A DNA stretch of 57,442 bases from Streptomyces pseudogriseolus (GTDB lineage Bacteria > Actinomycetota > Actinomycetes > Streptomycetales > Streptomycetaceae): positions 1 through 57,442 of the forward strand of contig MUNG01000016.1 of the NCBI GenBank assembly GCA_002154585.1, given 5' to 3'. Below are positions 9,689 through 17,621 of the stretch, piece after piece. Under the pieces are notes generated by a model. It was given only the letters and a program-made list of their open reading frames with translations, was not told the DNA's origin and ran no database searches. The number at the start of each line of letters is the position of its first letter. The first letter of the stretch is position 1. Both the position numbers and the translations under genes were made by a program.

Positions 9689-12033
9689 CCCGGCCAGGGG
9701 CGCGGGGAACCGCGCGCCCAGCCCCCGCCCCGCCGCACCTGCGCGTGGCGGTCATCGGCGGAGGCCCCGGCGGCCTCTACGCCGCCGCCCTCCTCAAACG
9801 CCTCGACCCGACCAGGGACATCACGGTCCACGAACGCAACGCCCCCCACGACACCTTCGGCTTCGGCGTCGTCCTCAGCGACGAAACCCTCGGCGGCATC
9901 GAACACGCGGACCCGGAGGTCCACTCCGCCCTCACCACGGAGTTCGTCCGCTGGGACGACATCGACATCGTCCACCGAGGCACCCGCCACACCTCCGGAG
10001 GGCACGGCTTCGCCGCCCTCGGCCGCCGCCGTCTCCTGGAGATCCTCCACCAGCGCTGCCGCTCCCTGGGCGTGGACCTCCGCTTCCGCACGGAGGTCCC
10101 GGACCCCGCCCGCCTGGCGGAGACCCACGACCTCGTGATCGCCGCCGACGGCGTCCACAGCACCACCCGCGCCGCCTTCGCGGACGTGTTCCGCCCGCAC
10201 ATCACCGCGCACCGCTGCCGCTACATCTGGCTGGCCGCCGACTTCCCCTTCGACGCGTTCCGCTTCGAGATCGCCGAGACCGAGCACTGCGTGATGCAGC
10301 TGCACGGCTACCCCTTCTCCGCCGACGCCTCCACCGTCATCGTGGAGATGCGCGAAGAGGTGTGGCGGGCCGCCGGTTTCGACGAGGCCGACGAGACCGA
10401 GTCCGTCGAGCGCTGCGCCAAGATCTTCGCCGACGCACTCGGCGGCCGCCCGCTGCGCTCCAACAACTCCGCCTGGACCACCTTCCGTACGGTCGTCAAC
10501 GAGCGCTGGTCTCACGGCAACGTCGTGCTGCTCGGCGACGCCGCCCACACCGCCCACTTCTCCATCGGCTCCGGCACCAAGCTCGCCGTGGAGGACGCCC
10601 TCGCCCTCGCCGCCTGCCTGAGCGAGCGGCCCACCCTCACCGACGCCCTGCGCGCCTACGAGGCGGAGCGGCGGCCCGTCGTCGCCTCCACCCAGCGCGC
10701 CGCCCGCGCCAGCCTGGAGTGGTTCGAGAACCTCGCCCTGTATCTGCGTCAGCCGCCGCGCCAGTTCGCGTTCAACCTGCTCACCCGCAGCCGCCGGGTC
10801 ACCCACGACAACCTGCGGCTGCGCGACGCCCGGTTCACCGAGGCGGTGGAGCGCGGCTTCGGCTGCCCGCCCGGCACGCCCCCGATGTTCACCCCGTTCC
10901 GGCTGCGCGGACTCACCCTGCGCAACCGGGTCGTCGTCTCGCCGATGGACATGTACTCGGCGGCCGACGGTCTGCCCGGCGACTTCCACCTGGTCCACCT
11001 CGGCGCCCGCGCGCTGGGCGGCGCGGGCCTGGTGATGACGGAGATGGTGTGCGTCAGCCCGGAGGGCCGGATCACCCCGGGCTGCGCGGGCCTGTGGAGC
11101 GGACGGCAGGCGGAGGCGTGGCGGCGGATCACCGACTTCGTGCACACCCGCGCGCCGGGCACGGCCATCGGCGTGCAGCTCGGCCACAGCGGGCGCAAGG
11201 GCTCGACCCGGCTGATGTGGGAGGGCATGGACGAGCCGCTCGACGAGGGCAACTGGCCCCTGGTCGCCGCGTCCTCGCTGCCGTACAAGCCGGGATCCCA
11301 GACGCCCCGCGAGCTGTCCCGCGCGCAACTGACCGACCTGCGGGAGCAGTTCACGGCCGCCGCGGTGCGGGCCGCGCGGGCCGGGTTCGACCTGCTCGAA
11401 CTGCACTGCGCGCACGGTTATCTGCTCTCCGGCTTCCTGTCGCCGCTGACCAACCACCGCACCGACGCCTACGGCGGCTCGCCGGAGAAGCGGCTGCGCT
11501 TCCCGCTGGAGGTGTTCGACGCGGTGCGGGCGGTGTGGCCGGAGGACCGGCCCATGACCGTGCGGATCTCCGCGACCGACTGGGCGGAGGGCGGCACCAC
11601 GGCCGAGGACGCGGTGGCGATCGCCCGCGCCTTCGCCGACCACGGGGCCGACGCGATCGACGTGTCCACCGGTCAGGTCGTGTCCGACGAGGAACCGGAG
11701 TTCGGCCGCTCCTACCAGACGCCGTTCGCCGACCGGGTGCGCAACGAGGCCCGCGTCCCGGTGATCGCGGTCGGCGCCATCTCCTCCTGGGACGACGTCA
11801 ACTCCCTGATCCTCGCCGGGCGTACGGACCTCTGCGCGCTGGCCCGCCCGCATCTGTACGACCCGCACTGGACGCTGCACGCCGCCGCCGAGCAGGGCTA
11901 CGAGGGACCGGGCGTCGTCTGGCCGCCGCAGTACCGCGCGGGCAGCCGTCCGCCCCGCACCGGCCGCACCGACGCACCCAGGCCCCGGCTCACCCTGTCC
12001 GACCCGCCGCTCGCACAGGCGCCCGGCGTGTGA
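9685..12033 (+). CDS. Bifunctional aryl-CoA hydroxylase/reductase (anthraniloyl- or salicylyl-CoA type)
   Basis: This 782-residue fusion has an FAD aromatic monooxygenase followed by an old-yellow-enzyme FMN oxidoreductase. The first half shows the Rossmann motif VAVIGGGPGGLYAA, the DLVIAADGVHS motif and the FAD motif VVLLGDAAHTAHFSIGSG. The second half starts near residue 395 (FTPFRLRGLTLRNRVVVSPM) and shows VQLGHSGRKG, LLELHCAHGYLLSGFLSPLTN and the YGGS motif. This architecture is known from 2-aminobenzoyl-CoA monooxygenase/reductase and is annotated in actinobacteria as salicylyl-CoA 5-hydroxylase/oxidoreductase. It is coupled to the crotonase gene by ATGA. The first 16 residues or so are encoded by a dispersed repeat and are unlikely to be functional. 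The substrate (anthraniloyl-CoA versus salicylyl-CoA) is inferred. Confidence 0.85.
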   Translation: MTRPGARGTARPAPAPPHLRVAVIGGGPGGLYAAALLKRLDPTRDITVHERNAPHDTFGFGVVLSDETLGGIEHADPEVHSALTTEFVRWDDIDIVHRGTRHTSGGHGFAALGRRRLLEILHQRCRSLGVDLRFRTEVPDPARLAETHDLVIAADGVHSTTRAAFADVFRPHITAHRCRYIWLAADFPFDAFRFEIAETEHCVMQLHGYPFSADASTVIVEMREEVWRAAGFDEADETESVERCAKIFADALGGRPLRSNNSAWTTFRTVVNERWSHGNVVLLGDAAHTAHFSIGSGTKLAVEDALALAACLSERPTLTDALRAYEAERRPVVASTQRAARASLEWFENLALYLRQPPRQFAFNLLTRSRRVTHDNLRLRDARFTEAVERGFGCPPGTPPMFTPFRLRGLTLRNRVVVSPMDMYSAADGLPGDFHLVHLGARALGGAGLVMTEMVCVSPEGRITPGCAGLWSGRQAEAWRRITDFVHTRAPGTAIGVQLGHSGRKGSTRLMWEGMDEPLDEGNWPLVAASSLPYKPGSQTPRELSRAQLTDLREQFTAAAVRAARAGFDLLELHCAHGYLLSGFLSPLTNHRTDAYGGSPEKRLRFPLEVFDAVRAVWPEDRPMTVRISATDWAEGGTTAEDAVAIARAFADHGADAIDVSTGQVVSDEEPEFGRSYQTPFADRVRNEARVPVIAVGAISSWDDVNSLILAGRTDLCALARPHLYDPHWTLHAAAEQGYEGPGVVWPPQYRAGSRPPRTGRTDAPRPRLTLSDPPLAQAPGV
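9696..9716 (-). repeat. Dispersed Streptomyces repeat copy inside a gene start
   Basis: Read on the minus strand, this gives GGTTCCCCGCGCCCCT within a slightly longer match. The same core in plus orientation lies at 17079-17095. I recognise it as a short element scattered through Streptomyces genomes, usually between genes. Here it encodes the Arg/Ala/Pro-rich N-terminus of the fused hydroxylase/reductase. Confidence 0.5.
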
Positions 12034-12048
12034 GGCCGTAGGACCGCG

Positions 12049-12882
12049 TCAGTCCGTCGCGGAATCGGAAGCCGGGTTCGCGAACGCGGCCCCCGCGTCG
12101 CGCAGTCGCTCGTGCAGCGCCAGGAAGACGGACGCCGAGCGGGTGCCGGGCCAGTCCGCCGGCAGCAGACCGGCGGGCAGGCCCGGGTCGGTGTACGGCA
12201 GGTGGCGCCAGGAGTCCAGGGCGAGGAGGTAGTCGCGGTAGGCCTCCTCGGGTGGCGCGTCCGTGCGTTGCTCCCAGGCCCGCAGCACCGGCGCGTGCCG
12301 CTCCAGGAACGCCTCGTGCCGCTCCGCGATCGCCTTCAGGTCCCACCAGCGGGCCACCGCCTCCGCCGTGGGCGCGAACCCGAGGTGCTCGCCGCGGAAC
12401 AGGTCGACGTACCGGTCGAGCCGCAGCCGCTCCAGGCTGTGCCGGGTCTCCTCGTACAGCCGGGCCGGGGCGATCCACACGCCGGGCGCCGCCGTGCCGA
12501 AGCCCAGACCGGCCAGCCGGCTGCGCAGCACGTGCCGCTTCTGCCGCTCGGACTCCGGCACCGAGAACACCGCGAGCACCCAGCCCTCGTCGGCGGGCGG
12601 CGCGCCGGCGTAGATGCGCCGGTCGCCGTCCTCCAGCAACTGGCGTGCCTCGGCGGACAGTTCGTAGCCGGCCGCGCCTTGGGCGGTGCGGGCCGGGAGC
12701 AGCAGTCCGCGGCGCTTGAGCCGGGACACCGAGGAACGCACGGACGGCGCGTCCACGCCGACGGCGGCCAGCAGCCGGATCAACTCCGCGACGGGCACCG
12801 GGCCCGGCACGAACCGGCCGTAGGCGCCGTAGAGCGTGACGATGAGAGACCGTGGAGCATGCTGGTCGGACACGTTGATCAT
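12049..12882 (-). CDS. PaaX-family transcriptional regulator
   Basis: A 277-residue protein with an N-terminal winged helix (RSLIVTLYGAYGRFVPGPV, then a recognition-helix region VDAPSVRSSVSRLKRRGLL) and the long C-terminal PaaX-type effector domain. PaaX proteins repress aryl-CoA catabolism and are released by an aryl-CoA. The gene lies 34 bases downstream of the aryl-CoA ligase on the same strand and is probably cotranscribed with it. It is convergent with the hydroxylase/reductase, with 15 bases between the stops. The TGAC-N4-GTCA palindromes at 8779 and 14587 are its most likely targets; this is inference from location. Confidence 0.82.
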   Translation of the reverse strand: MINVSDQHAPRSLIVTLYGAYGRFVPGPVPVAELIRLLAAVGVDAPSVRSSVSRLKRRGLLLPARTAQGAAGYELSAEARQLLEDGDRRIYAGAPPADEGWVLAVFSVPESERQKRHVLRSRLAGLGFGTAAPGVWIAPARLYEETRHSLERLRLDRYVDLFRGEHLGFAPTAEAVARWWDLKAIAERHEAFLERHAPVLRAWEQRTDAPPEEAYRDYLLALDSWRHLPYTDPGLPAGLLPADWPGTRSASVFLALHERLRDAGAAFANPASDSATD

Positions 12883-12916
12883 CTTAGGTCGTGTCAGCGG
12901 GCCCGTATCCCCGGCG

Positions 12917-14533
12917 TCATCCCTGGTCGTTCCCGGAGTCGGTGCCGGGGACGGTGCGCAGCCGGAACCGCTGGAGCTTGCCGGTGGCCGTGCGCGGCAG
13001 CGCGTCCAGGAAGACGATCTCCCGCGGGCACTTGTAGGGCGCCAGCTCCGTCTTCACGAAGGCCCGCAGCGCCTCCGCGTCCCGCTCCGCGCCCTCCTTG
13101 AGGACTGCGTACGCCACCACGACCTGACCCCGCGCCTCGTCGGGCCGGCCGACCACCGCCGCCTCCACCACGTCCGGATGGCGCAGCAGGGCGTCCTCGA
13201 CCTCGGGCCCGGCGATGTTGTACCCCGCCGAGATGATCATGTCGTCGGCGCGGGCCACGTACCGGAAGTACCCGTCGGGGTCGCGGACGTAGGTGTCGCC
13301 GGTGACGTTCCAGCCGTCCCGCACGTACGCCCGCTGGCGCGGGTCGGCCAGGTAGCGGCAGCCGACGGGGCCGCGCACCGCCAGCAGTCCGGGCCGCCCG
13401 TCGGGCACCGGCACGCCGTCCGCGTCCTGCACGCGCGCCTGCCAGCCGGGCACCGGGACGCCGGTGGCGCCGGGGCGGACGGCGTCGTCGGCGGCGGAGA
13501 TGAAGATGTGCAGCAGCTCGGTGGCGCCGATGCCGTTGATGATGCGCAGGCCGGTGAGGTCGTGCCAGGCCTGCCAGGTCGCGGCCGGCAGGTTCTCGCC
13601 GGCCGAGACGCAGCGGCGCAGGCTGCTCAGGTCGTGGCCGTCCGCCTGCGCGTGCATCGCCCGGTAGGCGGTGGGCGCGGTGAACAGCACCGACACCCGG
13701 TGCTCGGCGATCGCCGGCAGCAGCTGGGAGGGGTGCGCCTGTTCGAGCAGCAGCGCGCTCGCGCCCGCGCGCAGCGGGAACACCACCAGGCCGCCCAGCC
13801 CGAAGGTGAAGCCCAGCGGGGGACTGCCGGCGAACACGTCGTCGGCGACCGGCTCGAGGACGTGCCGGGAGAAGGTGTCTGCGATGGCGAGGACGTCCCG
13901 GTGGAAGTGCATGCAGCCCTTGGGCTTCCCGGTGGTGCCGGAGGTGAAGGCGATCAGCGCGACGTCGTCGGCGGCGGTCGGCACCGCCTTGTACGGGCCG
14001 TCGGGCGCCGGGCGGCGCAGCAGGTCGTCGCGGGAGTCGCCGCCGTACGCGGCGATGCGCAGGTCCGGCACCTCGGCCTTGACGAGGTCGTCGAGGGAGC
14101 GCACGTCGCACAGGGCGTGCCGCACCTCGGCGAGCGCGCAGATGGTGGCCAGCTCGTGCGGCCGCTGCTGCGCCAGCACGGTGACGGCGACCGCGCCCGC
14201 CTTCAGCACCGCCAGCCAGCAGGCGGCCAGCCAGGGCGTGGTGGGTCCGCGCAGCAGCACCCGGTTGCCGGGCACCACCCCGAGGTCGCCGGTGAGCAGA
14301 TGGGCCAGCCGGTCCACGCGGGCGCGCAGCTCGCCGTACGTCCAGACGCCGCCGTCGGGCGTGCGGAACGCCGGGCGGCCGTCGTCCTGGCCGTGGAGCA
14401 GTTCGGCGGCGCAGTTCAGCCGCTCGGGGTAGCGCAGCTCCGGCAGGTCGAAGCGGAGCTCGGGCCACTCGTCCGGTGGCGGGAGATGGTCGCGGGCGAA
14501 GGTGTCGACGTGCGCGGTGGGCCGGTGATGCAT
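12917..14533 (-). CDS. Aryl-CoA ligase (benzoate/2-aminobenzoate-CoA ligase family)
   Basis: An ANL-superfamily acyl-adenylate/thioester enzyme of 538 residues, activating an aromatic acid with ATP and CoA. The start MHHRPTAHVDTFARDHLPPP follows AAGGGGG. Motifs are the P-loop TSGTTGKPKG, the adenine-binding INGIGATELLHIF, the YVRDGWNVTGDTYVRD segment, the hinge YVARADDMIISAGYNI and the C-terminal catalytic Lys motif PRTATGKLQRF. The N-terminus and the FTFGLGGLVVFPL region resemble benzoate-CoA ligases. With the fused hydroxylase/reductase nearby, 2-aminobenzoate is the favoured substrate, then salicylate. It is divergent from the acyl-CoA dehydrogenase, with the shared palindrome between them. 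Confidence 0.85.
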   Translation of the reverse strand: MHHRPTAHVDTFARDHLPPPDEWPELRFDLPELRYPERLNCAAELLHGQDDGRPAFRTPDGGVWTYGELRARVDRLAHLLTGDLGVVPGNRVLLRGPTTPWLAACWLAVLKAGAVAVTVLAQQRPHELATICALAEVRHALCDVRSLDDLVKAEVPDLRIAAYGGDSRDDLLRRPAPDGPYKAVPTAADDVALIAFTSGTTGKPKGCMHFHRDVLAIADTFSRHVLEPVADDVFAGSPPLGFTFGLGGLVVFPLRAGASALLLEQAHPSQLLPAIAEHRVSVLFTAPTAYRAMHAQADGHDLSSLRRCVSAGENLPAATWQAWHDLTGLRIINGIGATELLHIFISAADDAVRPGATGVPVPGWQARVQDADGVPVPDGRPGLLAVRGPVGCRYLADPRQRAYVRDGWNVTGDTYVRDPDGYFRYVARADDMIISAGYNIAGPEVEDALLRHPDVVEAAVVGRPDEARGQVVVAYAVLKEGAERDAEALRAFVKTELAPYKCPREIVFLDALPRTATGKLQRFRLRTVPGTDSGNDQG

Positions 14534-14585
14534 GGCGGTTCGCCCCCTTGGCGTGGTGGGCTCGCACCTGGAGCGTATCGTGTTG

Positions 14586-14613
14586 GTGACGGCAGTCAAC
14601 GGTTCGCGATAAC
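14586..14613 (+). promoter_or_regulatory. Candidate operator between ligase and acyl-CoA dehydrogenase
   Basis: TGAC-GGCA-GTCA (14587-14598) is followed by GATAAC at 14608-14613. The step from TGAC to GATAAC is 21 bases, exactly as upstream of the crotonase gene. On the minus strand the palindrome supplies TTGACT (rc of 14594-14599), a possible -35 for the ligase transcript, so one bound protein could control both directions. Confidence 0.6.
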
Positions 14614-14650
14614 CTCGGCGGTGGCCCAGCGGCGAGGGAAGGGACCGGCG

Positions 14651-15778
14651 ATGACCGCATTCTCGCTCGACGAGGCACAGCTCGCCCGGTGCGCCGAGCT
14701 GCGCACCCTGGCCGCCGGACGGCTCCGGCCCCTCGCCGGGAAGGGCGAGCCGGGCCGCGTCAACCGGGCCCTCGTCGCCGAGCTGGGCGCCCTCGGCCTG
14801 CTGTCCCGGCTGTTCACCGTGGGTGCCCTGGAGCTGTGCCTGATGCGCGAGTCGCTCGCCCGGGAGTGCACCGAGGCGGAGACCGCCCTCGCCCTCCAGG
14901 GCCTCGGCGCCCACCCCGTGCACGCCCACGGCACACCGGAACAGCGGGACCGCTGGCTCCCCCGGGTGAGTGACGGCACGGCGGTCGCCGCCTTCGCCCT
15001 GTCCGAACCGGGCGCCGGCTCCGACGCGGCGGCGCTCTCCCTGGGCGCGGAGCGCGACGGCCCGGACGGGTGGCGCCTCACCGGCGAGAAGTGCTGGATC
15101 TCCAACGCCCCCGACGCCGACCTCTACACCGTCTTCGCCCGCACCACCCCCGGCGCCGGCGCGCGCGGCGTCACCGCCTTCCTGGTGCCCGCCGACCGGC
15201 CCGGCCTCACCGGCAGCCGCCTCGACATGCTCGCCCCGCACGCCATCGGGTCCCTCAGCTTCGACGGCGTCCCCGTCACCGCCGCCGACGTCCTCGGCGA
15301 GCCCGACGCGGGCTTCCGGGTGGCCATGGACACCCTCAACCTGTTCCGGCCCAGCGTCGGCGCCTTCGCCGTCGGCATGGCGCAGGCCGCGCTCGACGCG
15401 ACCGTCGCCCACACCGCGCGGCGCGGCGCGTTCGGCGGCCGGCTCCAGGACCTCCAGGCCGTCGCCCACCAGGTCGCCGAGATGTCCGTCCGCACCGAGG
15501 CGGCCCGCCTGATGGTCTACGCGGCGGCCACCGCGTACGACGAGGGCGCGCCGGACGTGCCACGGCGCTCCGCCATGGCGAAACTGCTGGCCACCGAGAC
15601 CGCCCAGTACGTCGTCGACACCGCCGTCCAGCTGCACGGCGCGCGCGCCCTGTGCCGGGGCCATCTGCTCGAACACCTCTACCGCGAGGTCCGCGCGCCC
15701 CGCATCTACGAGGGGGCGAGCGAGGTCCAGCGCGGCATCATCGCCAAGGAGCTGTACAAGACCCTGGAGGCCCGGTGA
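14651..15778 (+). CDS. Acyl-CoA dehydrogenase family protein
   Basis: An FAD acyl-CoA dehydrogenase of 375 residues; the start is MTAFSLDEAQLARCAELRTL. Marks are FALSEPGAGSDAAAL, the GEKCWISNA segment, the C-terminal helix QLHGARALCRG and YEGASEVQRGIIAKELY, which carries the usual catalytic-base region. It probably oxidises a ring-derived CoA thioester in the beta-oxidation-like phase of the aryl-CoA pathway. Its GTGA overlap with the Rid-family gene shows translational coupling. In-frame sequence upstream to 12836 is the shadow of the ligase gene and is discounted. Confidence 0.86.
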   Translation: MTAFSLDEAQLARCAELRTLAAGRLRPLAGKGEPGRVNRALVAELGALGLLSRLFTVGALELCLMRESLARECTEAETALALQGLGAHPVHAHGTPEQRDRWLPRVSDGTAVAAFALSEPGAGSDAAALSLGAERDGPDGWRLTGEKCWISNAPDADLYTVFARTTPGAGARGVTAFLVPADRPGLTGSRLDMLAPHAIGSLSFDGVPVTAADVLGEPDAGFRVAMDTLNLFRPSVGAFAVGMAQAALDATVAHTARRGAFGGRLQDLQAVAHQVAEMSVRTEAARLMVYAAATAYDEGAPDVPRRSAMAKLLATETAQYVVDTAVQLHGARALCRGHLLEHLYREVRAPRIYEGASEVQRGIIAKELYKTLEAR

Positions 15779-16173
15779 CCGCCGAGCGCGTCAACCCGCC
15801 CGACCTGTCCCCGCCCGCCGGCTTCTCCCACGCCGTCGTCACCACCGGCTCCCGCGTGGTGTTCCTCGCCGGCCAGACCGCCCTCGACGGCGACGGCAAG
15901 GTCGTCGGCGGCACCCTCCCCGAACAGTTCACCCGCGCCCTCACCAACCTCCTCACCGCCCTGCGCGCCGCCGGCGGCACCCCCGCCGACCTGGCCCGCG
16001 TCACCGTCTACGCCACCGACGTCGCCGCGTACCGCGCCCACGCCCGCGAACTCGGCCGCGTCTGGCGCGACCTGGCGGGCCGCGACTATCCGGCGATGGC
16101 GGTGGTGGAGGTGGTCCGGCTGTGGGACGAGGAGGCGATGGTCGAACTCGACGGGTTCGCCGTGCTGCCGTGA
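15775..16173 (+). CDS. Rid-family (YjgF) protein lacking the RidA arginine
   Basis: A 132-residue trimer-type Rid protein; the GTG start at 15775 overlaps the previous stop. Recognisable segments are GSRVVFLAGQTALD, LPEQFTRALTNLLTALRAAGG, DLARVTVYATDVAAYRAH and MVELDGFAVLP. RidA proteins hydrolyse reactive enamines and imines through an Arg in a PAR motif. Here the matching place reads YPAMAVVEVV, with Met instead, as in the Rid4-7 subgroups. The obvious idea that it deaminates an aminobenzoyl-CoA product is therefore weakened. Its conserved place in the operon still argues for a role in this pathway. Confidence 0.8.
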   Translation: MTAERVNPPDLSPPAGFSHAVVTTGSRVVFLAGQTALDGDGKVVGGTLPEQFTRALTNLLTALRAAGGTPADLARVTVYATDVAAYRAHARELGRVWRDLAGRDYPAMAVVEVVRLWDEEAMVELDGFAVLP

Positions 16174-16214
16174 GCCGGCGGGCGCGGTCGTGCCCGTGCT
16201 CCTAGCCTGGAGCG

Positions 16215-17039
16215 ATGCCGGAGATCGAGCTGAGCGCCGGGATCGTCGAGTACGAGGACACCGGCGGTGACGGACCGGTGGTCGTGCTGCTGCACGGCCT
16301 GCTGCACGACGCCGCCGTCTGGCGCCATGTCGTCGCCGAACTGCGCACCGACCACCGCCTCGTCGCGCCGACCCTCCCGTACGGCGCGCACCGCAGGCCG
16401 ATGAGGCGGCTGCCCACACCGGACCTGGTCAACGAACTGATCGCCGAGTTCCTCGACCGGCTGGACCTGAGGGACGTCACCCTCGTCGAGAGCGACTGCG
16501 GGCGTGCGCAGACGGTCGCCGTCCGGCACCCCGAGCGGCTGGCGCGGTTGGTGCTGATCTCCTGCGAGGCGTTCGACAACTATCCGCCGGGCCTGCCCGG
16601 CAAGATGATCGGGGTCGCGTGCAGGGTGCCCGGCGGGATCTCGCTGATGGTCCGCACCCTCGGCTGGAAGCCTCTGCGCCGGCTTCCCGTGGGGTTCGGC
16701 GCCCTGACGAAACGGCCGGTGCCGGATCACGTGGTCGAGCGGTGGCTGCGCCCCCTGCGGACGGATCCGGCGATCCGCCGGGACTTCCGGCACTATGTCG
16801 CGCACGTGCGGCGTACGGAGCTGCTCGAAGCGGCGCGGGGGTTGCGGTGCTTCGAGCGCCCGGCGCTGGTGGTGTGGGCGACGGAGGATCTGATGATGCC
16901 GCGGGAACACGGGCGCATGCTGGCGGAGCTGTTGCCGCGGGGGCGGTTGGTGGAGTTGCGGAACACCAGGACGCTGATCGCCGAGGACCGGCCTCGGCGG
17001 TTGGCGTCGCTGCTGCGGTGGTTCGTCGCGCACGGTTGA
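16215..17039 (+). CDS. Alpha/beta-hydrolase fold protein, atypical active site
   Basis: A 274-residue alpha/beta-hydrolase; the start is MPEIELSAGIVEYEDTGGDG. The oxyanion segment VVLLHGLLHDAAVW is normal. The nucleophile elbow reads VESDCGRA, putting Asp where most hydrolases have Ser, as in haloalkane dehalogenases and epoxide hydrolases. The C-terminal segment NTRTLIAEDRP has Arg/Thr where the catalytic His is expected. The acid strand ATEDLMMP is present. It may be a dehalogenase-like enzyme with changed chemistry, or a non-catalytic relative. It begins 41 bases after the Rid gene and could be cotranscribed. Confidence 0.72.
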   Translation: MPEIELSAGIVEYEDTGGDGPVVVLLHGLLHDAAVWRHVVAELRTDHRLVAPTLPYGAHRRPMRRLPTPDLVNELIAEFLDRLDLRDVTLVESDCGRAQTVAVRHPERLARLVLISCEAFDNYPPGLPGKMIGVACRVPGGISLMVRTLGWKPLRRLPVGFGALTKRPVPDHVVERWLRPLRTDPAIRRDFRHYVAHVRRTELLEAARGLRCFERPALVVWATEDLMMPREHGRMLAELLPRGRLVELRNTRTLIAEDRPRRLASLLRWFVAHG

Positions 17040-17078
17040 GCGGGGCGCCCGGGTGCGGGCCGGTGGGGGTTGCTCGCT

Positions 17079-17095
17079 CAGTTCCCCGCGCCCCT
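17079..17095 (+). repeat. Dispersed Streptomyces repeat, intergenic copy
   Basis: CAGTTCCCCGCGCCCCT in the gap after the hydrolase gene. A copy in the opposite orientation lies at 9696-9716. Confidence 0.5.
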
Positions 17096-17097
17096 GA

Positions 17098-17616
<519 letters not shown>

Positions 17617-17621
17617 ACCGC

